Assembly: GCF_009760915.1 (NCBI RefSeq)
Contig: NZ_VIDQ01000023.1
Location: 31,672-95,671, forward strand
Length of the DNA: 64,000 nt
From: Azohydromonas aeria
GTDB lineage: Bacteria > Pseudomonadota > Gammaproteobacteria > Burkholderiales > Burkholderiaceae_C
Direction: 5' to 3'
Numbering within the stretch: the first letter of the stretch is position 1; each line of letters begins with the position of its first letter. This document shows positions 36,144-44,479 of the stretch, piece after piece. Below the pieces are notes generated by a model. That model was not told the origin of the DNA. It worked only from the letters and a program-made list of their open reading frames with translations, and searched no databases. Made by a program: the position numbers and the translations under genes.

Positions 36144-36216
36144 CCACACCCCACCAGACGGCCCAGGCCTTGCGCTGCCGGCCGCGCCCGGAACGAGACC
36201 CCGCCGAGGAGAAGTC

Positions 36217-36432
36217 ATGAGCGAGTCCCCATCCAAACTGTCGCGCCGCCGTGCGCTGGCAGGCGCCGGCACCGCCGGCGCGCTGGCCGCCGCCGCGGTC
36301 GTGCTGCACAAGGGCCAGAGCGCCCCGGCGCCCGTGGCCGCCACGCCGCAGCCCGCGGCCGAGCCGTCCAAGGGCGACGGCTACCAGGTCACGCCGCACG
36401 TGCTGCGCTACTACCAGACCACGCGCATCTAA
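36217..36432 (+). CDS. Formate dehydrogenase region TAT-target small protein
   Basis: 71-residue peptide with a twin-arginine signal (KLSRRRALAGAGTAGALAAA) followed by a short mature part ending YQVTPHVLRYYQTTRI. Very small TAT-signal proteins of this form regularly precede the FDH alpha gene in proteobacteria. Proposed to be an accessory or structural peptide of the exported FDH complex; its role is not established. GAGGAG lies just before the ATG. Confidence 0.88.
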   Translation: MSESPSKLSRRRALAGAGTAGALAAAAVVLHKGQSAPAPVAATPQPAAEPSKGDGYQVTPHVLRYYQTTRI

Positions 36433-36546
36433 GACGCGGAAACACCAGGTTCCGCAACGCCGAAAGCCCGCTTCGGGCCGAGCCTTGAGCCCGGCCCGGG
36501 GCCCACGGGCGGCGGCAATTCGCGGACCTCACGACGAGGACTTCCC

Positions 36547-39500
36547 ATGTTGCTCACGCGCAAGAGCGCTGCGCCGGCCGCCGCCGCCGGCACCCCGTCC
36601 GCCGGGCTGGTTTCCAGCCTGACCCGCGGCATCGACACCTTCAACCGCCGCGCCATCGGCACGCTGGACCGCCGCGCCTTCCTGCGCCGCTCGGGCCTGG
36701 GCGTGGGCGTGGGCATCGCCGCCTCGCAGCTCAGCCTGGTGCAGCGCGCGCAGGCCGCCGACAAGCCCACTGCCGCCGCGGCCGACGGCAGCCGCAAGGT
36801 GGAAGTCAAGCGCACCGTGTGCGGCCACTGCTCGGTGGGCTGCGCCGTGGACGCCGTCGTCGAGAACGGCGTGTGGGTGCGCCAGGAGCCGGTGTTCGAC
36901 TCGCCCATCAACCTCGGCGCCCACTGCGCCAAGGGTGCGGCGCTGCGCGAGCACGGCCACGGCGAGTACCGGCTGAAGTACCCGATGAAGCTCGTGGACG
37001 GCAAGTACCAGCGCATCGGCTGGGACCAGGCCCTCAACGAGATCAGCGCGAAGATGCTGGAGCTGCGCAAGCAAAGCGGCCCGGACTCGATCTTCGTGGT
37101 CGGCTCCTCCAAGCACAACAACGAGCAGGCCTACCTGCTGCGCAAGTGGATGAGCCTGTGGGGCAGCAACAACTGCGACCACCAGGCCCGCATCTGCCAC
37201 TCCACCACCGTCGCCGGCGTCGCGAACACGTGGGGCTACGGCGCGATGACGAACTCCTACAACGACATGCAGAACGCCAAGGCGGCGATCTACATCGGCT
37301 CCAACGCGGCGGAAGCGCACCCGGTGTCGATGCTGCACCTGCTGCATGCCAAGGAGAACGGTTGCAAGGTCATCGTGGTGGACCCGCGCTTCACCCGCAC
37401 CGCGGCCCGGGCCGACGAGTACGTGCGCATCCGCTCCGGCACCGACATCGCGTTCCTGTTCGGCGTGATGCACCACATCTTCAAGAACGGCTGGGAGGAC
37501 AAGCAGTACCTCGCCGACCGCGTCTGGGGCATGGACAAGGTGCGCGAGGAAGTCCTCTTGAAGTGGACGCCCGACAAGGTCGAGGAGGTCTGCGGCGTCA
37601 ACGGCGAGACCACCTTCAAGGTCGCCAAGATCCTGGCCGAGAACCGCCCCGGCACCATCGTGTGGTGCATGGGCCAGACCCAGCACAGCATCGGCAACGC
37701 CATCGTGCGCGCCTCGTGCCTGCTGCAGCTCTCGCTGGGCAACGTGGGCAAGAGCGGCGGCGGCACCAACATCTTCCGTGGCCACGACAACGTGCAGGGC
37801 GCCACCGACGTCGGCCCCAACCCCGACTCGCTGCCCGGCTACTACGGCCTGGCCGAAGGCTCGTGGAAGCACTTCGCCAAGGTCTGGGGCCTGGACTTCG
37901 AGGACCTCAAGAAGCGCTATGCCCCGGGCATGATGACCAAGCCCGGCATGACCGTGTCGCGCTGGATCGACGGCGTGCTGGAGAAGAACGAGCTCATCGA
38001 CCAGGACTCCAACCTGCGCGGCCTGCTGTTCTGGGGCCATGCCCCGAACTCCCAGACCCGCGGCCTGGAGATGAAGAAGGCGATGGACAAGCTCGACCTG
38101 CTGGTCGTGATCGATCCCTTCCCCAGCGCCACCGCGGCCATGGCGGCCATGCCCGGCCAGGCCGAGGACGCCAACCCCAACCGCGCCGTGTACCTGCTGC
38201 CCGCGTGCACGCAGTTCGAGACCAGCGGCTCCTGCACCGCGTCGAACCGCTCCATCCAGTGGCGCGAGAAGGTCATCGAGCCGCTGTGGGAGAGCCGCAC
38301 CGACCACATGATCATGGCGCAGATGGCCGACAAGCTCGGCTTCGGCAAGGAGTTCGTCCAGGGCTACAAGATGGTCCCGGGCAAGGGCGGCATGGCCGAG
38401 ATCGAGACCGAGTCGGTGCTGCGCGAGATCAACAAGGCGCTGTGGACCATCGGCTACACCGGCCAGAGCCCCGAGCGGCTGAAGGCCCACATGCGCAACA
38501 TGCACGTCTTCGACGTGAAGACGCTGCGCGCCAAGGGCGGCATCGACAAGGAATCCGGCTACAGCCTCGACGGCGACTACTTCGGCCTGCCCTGGCCCTG
38601 CTACGGCACGCCCGAGCTCAAGCACCCGGGCTCGCCCAACCTCTATGACACGAGCAAGCACGTCATGGACGGCGGCGGCAACTTCCGCGCCAACTTCGGC
38701 GTGGAGCGCGAGGGCACGAGCCTGCTGGCCGAGGACGGCTCGCACTCGAAGGGCGCCGACATCACCACCGGCTACCCCGAGTTCGACCACGTGCTGCTCA
38801 AGAAGCTGGGCTGGTGGGGCGAGCTGACCGAGGCCGAGCAGAAGGCGGCCGAGGGCAAGAACTGGAAGACCGACCTCTCCGGCGGCATCCAGCGCGTGGT
38901 CATGAAGAACCACGGCTGCCACCCCTTCGGCAACGCCAAGGCGCGCGCCGTGGTCTGGAACTTCCCGGACCCGATCCCGCAGCACCGCGAGCCGATCTAC
39001 TCGAACCGTCCGGACCTGATCGCCAAGTACCCGACGCACGACGACAAGAAGGCGTTCTGGCGCCTGCCCACGCTCTACAAGAGCGTGCAGGAGAAGAACA
39101 AGGACATCGGCCAGCGCTACCCGCTGATCATGACCAGCGGCCGCCTGGTCGAGTACGAGGGCGGCGGCGAGGAGACGCGCTCCAACCCGTACCTGGCCGA
39201 GCTGCAGCAGGAGATGTTCGTCGAGCTCAACCCCAAGGCCGCCAACGACCGCGGCATCCGCAACGGCGAGTACGTGTGGGTGAAGACGCCGCCGATGGAG
39301 GCGGTGCCGGGCTTCAAGGGCATCAAGGTCAAGGCGCTGGTGACGGAGCGCGTGAACGCCGAGACGGTGTTCCTGCCCTTCCACTTCTCCGGGCGCTGGG
39401 GCGGCATCGACATGGCGGCGCACTACCCGCAGGGCGCGATGCCCATCGTGCGCGGCGAGGCCGTCAACACCGCAACGACCTACGGCTACGACAGCGTGAC

Positions 39501-39549
39501 CATGATGCAGGAGACCAAGACGACGCTCTGCCAGATCGAGCGCGCCTGA
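36547..39549 (+). CDS. fdhA: Formate dehydrogenase alpha (catalytic molybdopterin) subunit
   Basis: 1000-residue molybdenum or tungsten bis-MGD enzyme that oxidises formate to CO2. A long N-region carries the twin-arginine motif LDRRAFLRRSGLGVG (Arg42-Arg43), so the enzyme is exported folded to the periplasm. The [4Fe-4S] ligands are Cys92, Cys95, Cys99 and Cys127. The active-site ligand is Cys217 (QARICHSTTVAG) rather than selenocysteine, so no SECIS element is needed. The C-terminal molydopterin dinucleotide-binding domain includes NGEYVWVKTPP. Electrons pass to the beta subunit encoded next. TorD-like and FdhD proteins in this window are its expected maturation factors. Confidence 0.96.
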   Translation: MLLTRKSAAPAAAAGTPSAGLVSSLTRGIDTFNRRAIGTLDRRAFLRRSGLGVGVGIAASQLSLVQRAQAADKPTAAAADGSRKVEVKRTVCGHCSVGCAVDAVVENGVWVRQEPVFDSPINLGAHCAKGAALREHGHGEYRLKYPMKLVDGKYQRIGWDQALNEISAKMLELRKQSGPDSIFVVGSSKHNNEQAYLLRKWMSLWGSNNCDHQARICHSTTVAGVANTWGYGAMTNSYNDMQNAKAAIYIGSNAAEAHPVSMLHLLHAKENGCKVIVVDPRFTRTAARADEYVRIRSGTDIAFLFGVMHHIFKNGWEDKQYLADRVWGMDKVREEVLLKWTPDKVEEVCGVNGETTFKVAKILAENRPGTIVWCMGQTQHSIGNAIVRASCLLQLSLGNVGKSGGGTNIFRGHDNVQGATDVGPNPDSLPGYYGLAEGSWKHFAKVWGLDFEDLKKRYAPGMMTKPGMTVSRWIDGVLEKNELIDQDSNLRGLLFWGHAPNSQTRGLEMKKAMDKLDLLVVIDPFPSATAAMAAMPGQAEDANPNRAVYLLPACTQFETSGSCTASNRSIQWREKVIEPLWESRTDHMIMAQMADKLGFGKEFVQGYKMVPGKGGMAEIETESVLREINKALWTIGYTGQSPERLKAHMRNMHVFDVKTLRAKGGIDKESGYSLDGDYFGLPWPCYGTPELKHPGSPNLYDTSKHVMDGGGNFRANFGVEREGTSLLAEDGSHSKGADITTGYPEFDHVLLKKLGWWGELTEAEQKAAEGKNWKTDLSGGIQRVVMKNHGCHPFGNAKARAVVWNFPDPIPQHREPIYSNRPDLIAKYPTHDDKKAFWRLPTLYKSVQEKNKDIGQRYPLIMTSGRLVEYEGGGEETRSNPYLAELQQEMFVELNPKAANDRGIRNGEYVWVKTPPMEAVPGFKGIKVKALVTERVNAETVFLPFHFSGRWGGIDMAAHYPQGAMPIVRGEAVNTATTYGYDSVTMMQETKTTLCQIERA

Positions 39550-39588
39550 GTTTCCCGGCATCAAGAGACCAGACATTGAGGACCTGAC

Positions 39589-40239
39589 ATGGCCCGAATG
39601 AAGTTTTTGTGCGACGCCGAGCGTTGCATCGAGTGCAACAGCTGCGCCACCGCCTGCAAGGCCGAGAATGAAGTGCCCTGGGGCGTGAACCGCCGCCGCG
39701 TGGTCACGCTCAACGACGGCGTGCCCGGCGAGAAGAGCATCTCCGTGGCGTGCATGCACTGCTCCGACGCGCCCTGCATGGCGGTGTGCCCGGTCGACTG
39801 CTTCTACCGCACCGACGAGGGCGTGGTGCTGCACGACAAGGACGTGTGCATCGGCTGCGGCTACTGCTCGTACGCCTGCCCGTTCGGCGCGCCGCAGTTC
39901 CCGACCAACGGCACCTTCGGCCTGCGCGGCAAGATGGACAAGTGCACCTTCTGCGCCGGCGGCCCCGAGGCCAACGGCTCGGAAGCGGAGTTCGAGAAGT
40001 ACGGGCGCAACCGCCTGGCCGAGGGGAAGCTGCCGATCTGCGCCGAGATGTGCTCGACCAAGGCGCTGCTGGGCGGCGACGGCGACGTGGTGGCGGACAT
40101 CTTCCGCCAGCGCGTGGTGCAGCGCGGCAAGGGCAGCGAGGTCTGGGGCTGGGGCACGGCCTACGGCAAGCCCAGCCAGCCGCAGCAGGGCAACGGCGGC
40201 GTCAAGGCCGAGCCGGTGAAGGCGGAGGTGAAGTCGTGA
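39589..40239 (+). CDS. Formate dehydrogenase beta (FDH3-type 4Fe-4S) subunit
   Basis: 216-residue electron-transfer subunit with four [4Fe-4S] sites: CIECNSCATACK, CMHCSDAPCMAVCP, CIGCGYCSYACP and CTFC...CAEMC. Unlike E. coli FdnH it has no C-terminal membrane anchor and ends in a Lys/Glu/Pro-rich tail. It takes electrons from the alpha subunit and passes them to the cytochrome b gamma subunit. It has no signal peptide and must be carried across the membrane with the TAT-signal alpha subunit. 39 bp after fdhA; its stop overlaps the next start. Confidence 0.95.
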   Translation: MARMKFLCDAERCIECNSCATACKAENEVPWGVNRRRVVTLNDGVPGEKSISVACMHCSDAPCMAVCPVDCFYRTDEGVVLHDKDVCIGCGYCSYACPFGAPQFPTNGTFGLRGKMDKCTFCAGGPEANGSEAEFEKYGRNRLAEGKLPICAEMCSTKALLGGDGDVVADIFRQRVVQRGKGSEVWGWGTAYGKPSQPQQGNGGVKAEPVKAEVKS

Positions 40240-40493
40240 AGAACGCGCGCCTGATCATGATCGTGGCCGCCGCGGCGGCGCTCTGCGGCCTGGCGGCCTG
40301 CGGCGAGAGCCCGCAGGAAGTGGGCGTCAAGCACGTGAAGTCCGACAAGCCGGCCCACAGCGGCGCCCAGGCGGCCTACAGCGCCCCGGGCTGGAACGCC
40401 GGCGACCGCGCCAGCTGGGAACAGCAGATCCGCACCCGCGGCCAGGGCCAGAACGAGTACGCGCGTTCGCCGGCCGCGGCGCCGCAGCAGTGA
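40236..40493 (+). CDS. Small lipoprotein of the FDH operon, function unknown
   Basis: 85-residue predicted lipoprotein: MKNARLIMIVAAAAALCG as signal, lipobox LAAC with Cys near residue 23, and a hydrophilic mature part ending NEYARSPAAAPQQ. The GTG overlaps the beta-subunit stop (GTGA), with GGAGG 7 nt upstream. It is held between the beta and gamma genes, and because the beta subunit lacks its own anchor, a role in tethering or assembling the periplasmic complex is possible. That is inference; I recognise no family. Confidence 0.75.
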   Translation: MKNARLIMIVAAAAALCGLAACGESPQEVGVKHVKSDKPAHSGAQAAYSAPGWNAGDRASWEQQIRTRGQGQNEYARSPAAAPQQ

Positions 40494-40515
40494 CGCGGTT
40501 CACCAAGGAGAGGCC

Positions 40516-41655
40516 ATGCAAGCCTTGATGCAACGACTGCTGCTGGCCGCGGCGCTGCTGGGCGGCGCTGCCGCCGCCCCGGCGCTGGCGCAGCCGGCGG
40601 CCCCCGTGCCCGCGGTCCAGGCGCCGGCGGGCTTCACCGCGCCGGCCGAGCCGCGCGCCGACGAGACCAATGCCGAGCGCGGCAAGAGCCAGCCGGGCAA
40701 CAACGCGCCGCTGTGGCGCAGCGTGCGCGACAGCGGCGTGGTCGAGGGCTATTCCTCGCTGCCCGGCGCGGAGCAGGGGGTGCTGATCCAGCGCTTCACG
40801 CAGTACCCGGGATCGAGCCTGACCACTGCCGGCGAGGCCTGGCGCCAGGTGCGCAACCGCTGGATCATCCCCATGGGCGGCTCGCTGCTGCTGATCGTGG
40901 GGCTGGCCATCGGCTTGTTCTACTGGAAGCGCGGCCCCATGGGCCACGACGACCACCGGCCCGCCACCATCGAGCGCTTCACGCCGCTGGAGCGCGCCAC
41001 GCACTGGGTCAACGCCGGGGCGTTCCTGCTGCTGGCGGTCTCGGGCATCGTGATCGCCTTCGGCAAGTTCTTCCTGCTGCCCATCATCGGCACGCAGCTC
41101 TTCGGCTGGCTGACCTACGCGCTCAAGACCGCGCACAACTTCGCCGGCCCGGCCTTCGCCGTGTCGATGGTGGTGATGCTGGTCATGTTCGCCCGCGACA
41201 ACTGGCCCAAGTCCTGGGACTGGGAGTGGGCGCTCAAGGGCGGCGGCCTCTTCACCGGCAAGCACGTGGCCTCGCACCGCTTCAATGCCGGCGAGAAGAC
41301 GCTGTTCTGGGTCGGCATGTTCTGGCTGGGCACGATGGTGGTGGGCTCGGGGCTGGTGCTGGACAAGCTCATCCCGAACCTGGAGTACACCCGCGGCCTG
41401 ATGCAGTGGGCGCACCTGGTGCACGCCGTCTCGACCATCCTGATCATGTGCCTGTTCATGGGCCACATCTACATGGGCTCGATCGGCGTGAAGGGCGCGT
41501 ACCGCGCCATGCGCACCGGCTACGTCACCGAGGAGTGGGCGCGCGAGCACCACGAGCTGTGGTTCAACGACGTCAAGGCCGGCAAGATCCCGGCGCAGCG
41601 CTCGGCCGAGGGCGTGCCGCCCGCGGCCCCTTCCGTCGCCACGCCGCGCGCGTGA
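40516..41655 (+). CDS. Formate dehydrogenase gamma (cytochrome b556) subunit
   Basis: 379-residue di-haem cytochrome b that links formate oxidation to the quinone pool. Residues about 1-25 form a signal peptide and about 120-138 a first span (GGSLLLIVGLAIGLFYW). The core follows with four spans holding the haem ligands (FTPLERATHWVNAGAFLLL, LKTAHNFAGPAFAV, HLVHAVSTILIMCLFMGHI). The about 110-residue N-terminal periplasmic extension is absent in E. coli FdnI but is usual for this FDH type. C-terminal cytoplasmic tail is Pro/Ala-rich. Confidence 0.93.
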   Translation: MQALMQRLLLAAALLGGAAAAPALAQPAAPVPAVQAPAGFTAPAEPRADETNAERGKSQPGNNAPLWRSVRDSGVVEGYSSLPGAEQGVLIQRFTQYPGSSLTTAGEAWRQVRNRWIIPMGGSLLLIVGLAIGLFYWKRGPMGHDDHRPATIERFTPLERATHWVNAGAFLLLAVSGIVIAFGKFFLLPIIGTQLFGWLTYALKTAHNFAGPAFAVSMVVMLVMFARDNWPKSWDWEWALKGGGLFTGKHVASHRFNAGEKTLFWVGMFWLGTMVVGSGLVLDKLIPNLEYTRGLMQWAHLVHAVSTILIMCLFMGHIYMGSIGVKGAYRAMRTGYVTEEWAREHHELWFNDVKAGKIPAQRSAEGVPPAAPSVATPRA

Positions 41656-41687
41656 GGCCGCATCCGCAAAGTTCAGGAATCCCGAGC

Positions 41688-42053
41688 ATGAAGAAAGCAT
41701 TCATTCCCGCCCTGGTGCTGAGCCTGGCCGCCGGCGCGGCGCTGGCGAAGCTGCCGCCGCTGTCCGACGAGGCCAAGGCCAAGGCCGACGAGGCCAAGGC
41801 CAAGACGGCCTGGAACGACAAGGTCGCCGCCTACCAGCTGTGCAAGGCGTCCGACCGCGTGGCCGCGCGCACGCTGGCCGAGCAGAAGAAGGCCGGCAAG
41901 CCGGTGGGCGAGGTCGTGGCCACGCCGGCCTGCGCCGACCCGGGGCCCTTCGTCTATCCGCTGCCCGAGGCGGCTGCGACGGCCGCGGCACCTGCCGCGC
42001 CGGCCACGGCCACCGCCGCCGCGCCTGCCGCTGCCGCCACGAAGAAGCCCTGA
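41688..42053 (+). CDS. Small exported protein of the FDH operon, function unknown
   Basis: 121-residue protein with signal peptide MKKAFIPALVLSLAAGAALA, then a charged helix (SDEAKAKADEAKAKTAWNDK), two Cys (YQLCKASDRV and TPACADPG) and a low-complexity Ala/Thr/Pro tail. The two Cys could form a disulfide in the periplasm. It lies between the gamma subunit gene and fdhD. Function unknown; linkage suggests a periplasmic FDH accessory. Confidence 0.75.
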   Translation: MKKAFIPALVLSLAAGAALAKLPPLSDEAKAKADEAKAKTAWNDKVAAYQLCKASDRVAARTLAEQKKAGKPVGEVVATPACADPGPFVYPLPEAAATAAAPAAPATATAAAPAAAATKKP

Positions 42054-42071
42054 GGCACGAAGGCCCGTAGC

Positions 42072-42962
42072 ATGGCTGCCGTGCAACCCGTCTCCAACCT
42101 GCCCCTGCTGCCGCGCCTGACCGACACGGGCGCGGCGCTCACGCGTGAAGTCGAAGTGCTGGACGAATACGGCCAGCGCCGCGTGCTTCACATGCCCAAT
42201 GAGCGGCCGCTGACCGTGTTCGTGGACAAGCGCGAGCTCGTCACGCTCATGACGCTGGGCGCGGCGCCGGAGCTGCTGGTGCTGGGCTATCTGCGCAACC
42301 AGCGCCTGGTGGCCTCGGTGGAGGAGATCGAGTCGATCACGGTGGACTGGGAGGTCAACGCCGCGGCCGTGAAGACGCGCCGCGGCGTGGCCGACTTCGA
42401 GCGCAAGACGGCCAAGCGCGTGGTCACCACCGGCTGCGGGCAGGGCACGCTCTTCGGCGACGTGCTCACGCAGCTCGACGACGTGCGACTGCCCTCGGCG
42501 GCGCAGGCCCGCATCCGCCAGTCCACGCTGGCGGCGCAGCTGGAGCGCATGCGCCAGCTGCAGACCGAGAGCATTCATCGCAAGGCGGGCTCGGTGCACG
42601 GCTGCGCGCTGTTCCGCGGCGCCGAGCTGCTGTGGTTCGTGGAGGACGTGGGCCGCCACAACGCCATCGACGCCATCGCCGGCTGGATGTGGATGCACGG
42701 CGTGGACGGGGCAGACAAATGCTTCTACACGACGGGCCGGCTCACCAGCGAGATGGTGATGAAGGCGGCGCAGATGGGCGTGCCCATCGTGGTCAGCCGC
42801 AACGGCGTGACGCAGATGGGGCACGAGCTGGCGGTGAAGCTGGGCATGACGCTGTTCGGGCGCGCGGCCAACCGGCACTTCCTGTGCTACTCGGGCTTCG
42901 AGCGGTTTGACGCCGAGCCGGAGCCGGCGGCGCCGGTGGCGCGGGTGGTGAGGTCGAGCTGA
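42072..42962 (+). CDS. fdhD: FdhD sulfurtransferase for formate dehydrogenase
   Basis: 296-residue cytoplasmic protein that transfers sulfur from IscS to the bis-MGD cofactor of FDH, needed for activity. The family pattern is seen in EYGQRRVLHMPNERPLTVFV, LLVLGYLRNQRLV, TTGCGQGTLFGDV (loop Cys) and VEDVGRHNAIDAIAGW. The FdhD cysteine loop, often CxxC, here reads TGCGQG with one Cys visible. Last gene of the operon, ended by a strong terminator. Confidence 0.95.
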   Translation: MAAVQPVSNLPLLPRLTDTGAALTREVEVLDEYGQRRVLHMPNERPLTVFVDKRELVTLMTLGAAPELLVLGYLRNQRLVASVEEIESITVDWEVNAAAVKTRRGVADFERKTAKRVVTTGCGQGTLFGDVLTQLDDVRLPSAAQARIRQSTLAAQLERMRQLQTESIHRKAGSVHGCALFRGAELLWFVEDVGRHNAIDAIAGWMWMHGVDGADKCFYTTGRLTSEMVMKAAQMGVPIVVSRNGVTQMGHELAVKLGMTLFGRAANRHFLCYSGFERFDAEPEPAAPVARVVRSS

Positions 42963-42986
42963 AGGGTTTGGCACGACATGAACAGG

Positions 42987-43010
42987 AAAGCCCGGCATGC
43001 CGGGCTTTTT
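42987..43010 (+). terminator. Rho-independent terminator of the FDH operon
   Basis: Perfect 10-bp stem AAAGCCCGGC (42987-42996) with GCCGGGCTTT (42999-43008), loop AT, then T to 43010. It starts 25 bp after the fdhD stop. A shorter T run on the other strand means it could also end transcription from the convergent monooxygenase gene. Confidence 0.92.
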
Positions 43011-43094
43011 CGTTGCGGCCGTGAATCAGGCGTCCTATTCCAATTCGCGCCCGCCGGTGAAACAACGGGCAGTTGGCCGGACCTCCTACTGGCG

Positions 43095-44354
43095 TCAGCG
43101 CTGCGTAGAAGCACGCGCCGCCTTGATCCACTTCGCCAGATACCCCGCATCCTCATCCGCGCCAAACAGGAACGCCGACTTCCACTTGTGCAGCCACGGC
43201 AAGCCGAGGAAGTAGAGCCCCGGCTCGGCCGTGACGCCGCGCTGGTGCTGCGGCATCCGCTTCGGCCCCGGCGTGTCGCCGAACACGGGCAGGTCCACCC
43301 AGGCGAAGTCGGGCCGCGCGCCGTTGGCCCAGATCACGGTGGCGATGCCCTCGCGCGCCAGGTCCAGCGTCTCCAGCGGTGCTGACACGCAGGCCGCGTC
43401 GGGCAACGGCGGCGCGGCGTCTTCGGCCGGCGGCAACTCCAGCCCCTGCGCCAGGGCGGTTTCATCGCAGCGGCGGTCGAACTCGGCCAGCGCGGCGTCG
43501 CCGTGCGCCAGGTGGCGGATCAGGCCGTCGCCGAAGTGCAGTTGGCCATCGCGGGCGGCGTCGAGGTGGCCCAGCAGCGTCACGCCGTCGGCGGCGAGGC
43601 GGCGCAGGTCGATGTCGCGACCACCGTCCACGCCCGTCATCAGGCGCGACAGCCGCGCGCCGCGCCAGGTCGCCAGCGTCGAGTCGGCGGAGCCGGTGGC
43701 GATCAGCCACCAGATGCAGTCGCGGCCGCGATAGCGACGGCGCACGCGCTCGTGCGCGCTCACCGACAGGAACACGCGCCGCCCGGCCTGGTTCAGCTCC
43801 TCGGCGATCTGCACGCCGGAGTTGCCCGAGCCCACCACCAGCACCGCGCCATCGGGCAGCTGCGCCGGGTTGCGGTACTGCGTGGAATGCAGCTCCAGCC
43901 CGTCCCAGCCCAGCGCCGGCGTGGGCGCGGGCGCCTGATAGGGGCCGGTGGCGACGACGACGTGGCGCGCCGCGTACGCGATGTCCGGGGTTTGCACGAG
44001 GAAGTCCGCGGCGCCGGGCCAGCGCCGCAGCGACAGCACCGGGGTGCCGGTGCGCAGCGGCACCTGCGCATGCGCCGCGTAGCGCTCCAGGTAGCCGACG
44101 ACTTCGCGCAGCGGCGAGAAGGCGTCGGGGTCGGCATGCGGGTCGGCCTCCATGCGGCCCCAGCCGGGAAGGTTCATGTTCCAGTTCGGCGACTGGAAGT
44201 GCAGCGAGTCCCAGCGCTCGCTGCGCCAGCGCTGCGCGACCTGGCCGCGCTCCAGCACGACGTGCTCGATGCCGCGCCGTGCCAGGTGCCAGCTCATGGC
44301 CAGGCCGGCCTGGCCGGCGCCGATGACCACCGTCTCGATCCGCTGCACGGGCAT
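43095..44354 (-). CDS. Flavin-containing monooxygenase-like NAD(P)/FAD oxidoreductase
   Basis: 419-residue flavoprotein. The N-terminal FAD Rossmann motif is VVIGAGQAGLAMSWHLARRG. The second dinucleotide site is VLVVGSGNSGVQIAEEL. Between them lies LHFQSPNWNMNLPGW. The family includes FMO and CzcO-like putative flavin oxidoreductases; the substrate cannot be told, and no Baeyer-Villiger fingerprint was seen. The ATG at 44354 is chosen because GGAGG lies 6 nt before it and the FAD motif follows at once; an upstream ATG would add 23 unlikely residues. Confidence 0.87.
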   Translation of the reverse strand: MPVQRIETVVIGAGQAGLAMSWHLARRGIEHVVLERGQVAQRWRSERWDSLHFQSPNWNMNLPGWGRMEADPHADPDAFSPLREVVGYLERYAAHAQVPLRTGTPVLSLRRWPGAADFLVQTPDIAYAARHVVVATGPYQAPAPTPALGWDGLELHSTQYRNPAQLPDGAVLVVGSGNSGVQIAEELNQAGRRVFLSVSAHERVRRRYRGRDCIWWLIATGSADSTLATWRGARLSRLMTGVDGGRDIDLRRLAADGVTLLGHLDAARDGQLHFGDGLIRHLAHGDAALAEFDRRCDETALAQGLELPPAEDAAPPLPDAACVSAPLETLDLAREGIATVIWANGARPDFAWVDLPVFGDTPGPKRMPQHQRGVTAEPGLYFLGLPWLHKWKSAFLFGADEDAGYLAKWIKAARASTQR

Positions 44355-44424
44355 GGATGCCTCCGTCGGTTGTTGCGGACAAGGGTACGACGCGTGGCGC
44401 TGCGTGCTCGTGCGGCGGTGCATG

Positions 44425-44450
44425 AAAAAGCCCAGCAGGGTGCCGGGCTT
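44425..44450 (-). terminator. Rho-independent terminator of argH
   Basis: On the minus strand: stem AAGCCCGGC (44450-44442), 5-nt loop, GCTGGGCTT (44436-44428, one G-U pair), then five T (44429-44425). It lies 30 bp after the argH stop and before the monooxygenase start. Confidence 0.85.
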
Positions 44451-44479
44451 CGTTAAGAGGAGCCGGAGCAGGGCTGGCT

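Larger units (their letters stand above)
35809..36216. other. Regulatory region between the two-component system and the FDH operon
   Basis: 408-bp intergenic region with no convincing gene. It holds, in order, the N-terminal leader region of the regulator, tandem TGTCGC palindromes (35928-35965), a -24/-12 sigma-54 promoter candidate (36038-36054), an about 150-nt leader with a perfect 10-bp hairpin (36116-36143), and a GAGGAG ribosome site at 36206-36211 for the first FDH operon gene. Confidence 0.7.

Noticed and set aside
37195..37197. Possible selenocysteine site in the FDH alpha subunit
   Set aside because: The active-site codon is TGC (Cys217), not an in-frame TGA, so no Sec insertion is needed.
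36529..39834. 1101-codon open frame antisense to the FDH alpha gene
   Set aside because: Shadow of fdhA caused by high GC at third codon positions; composition is dominated by Ala, Val, His, Leu with no motif.
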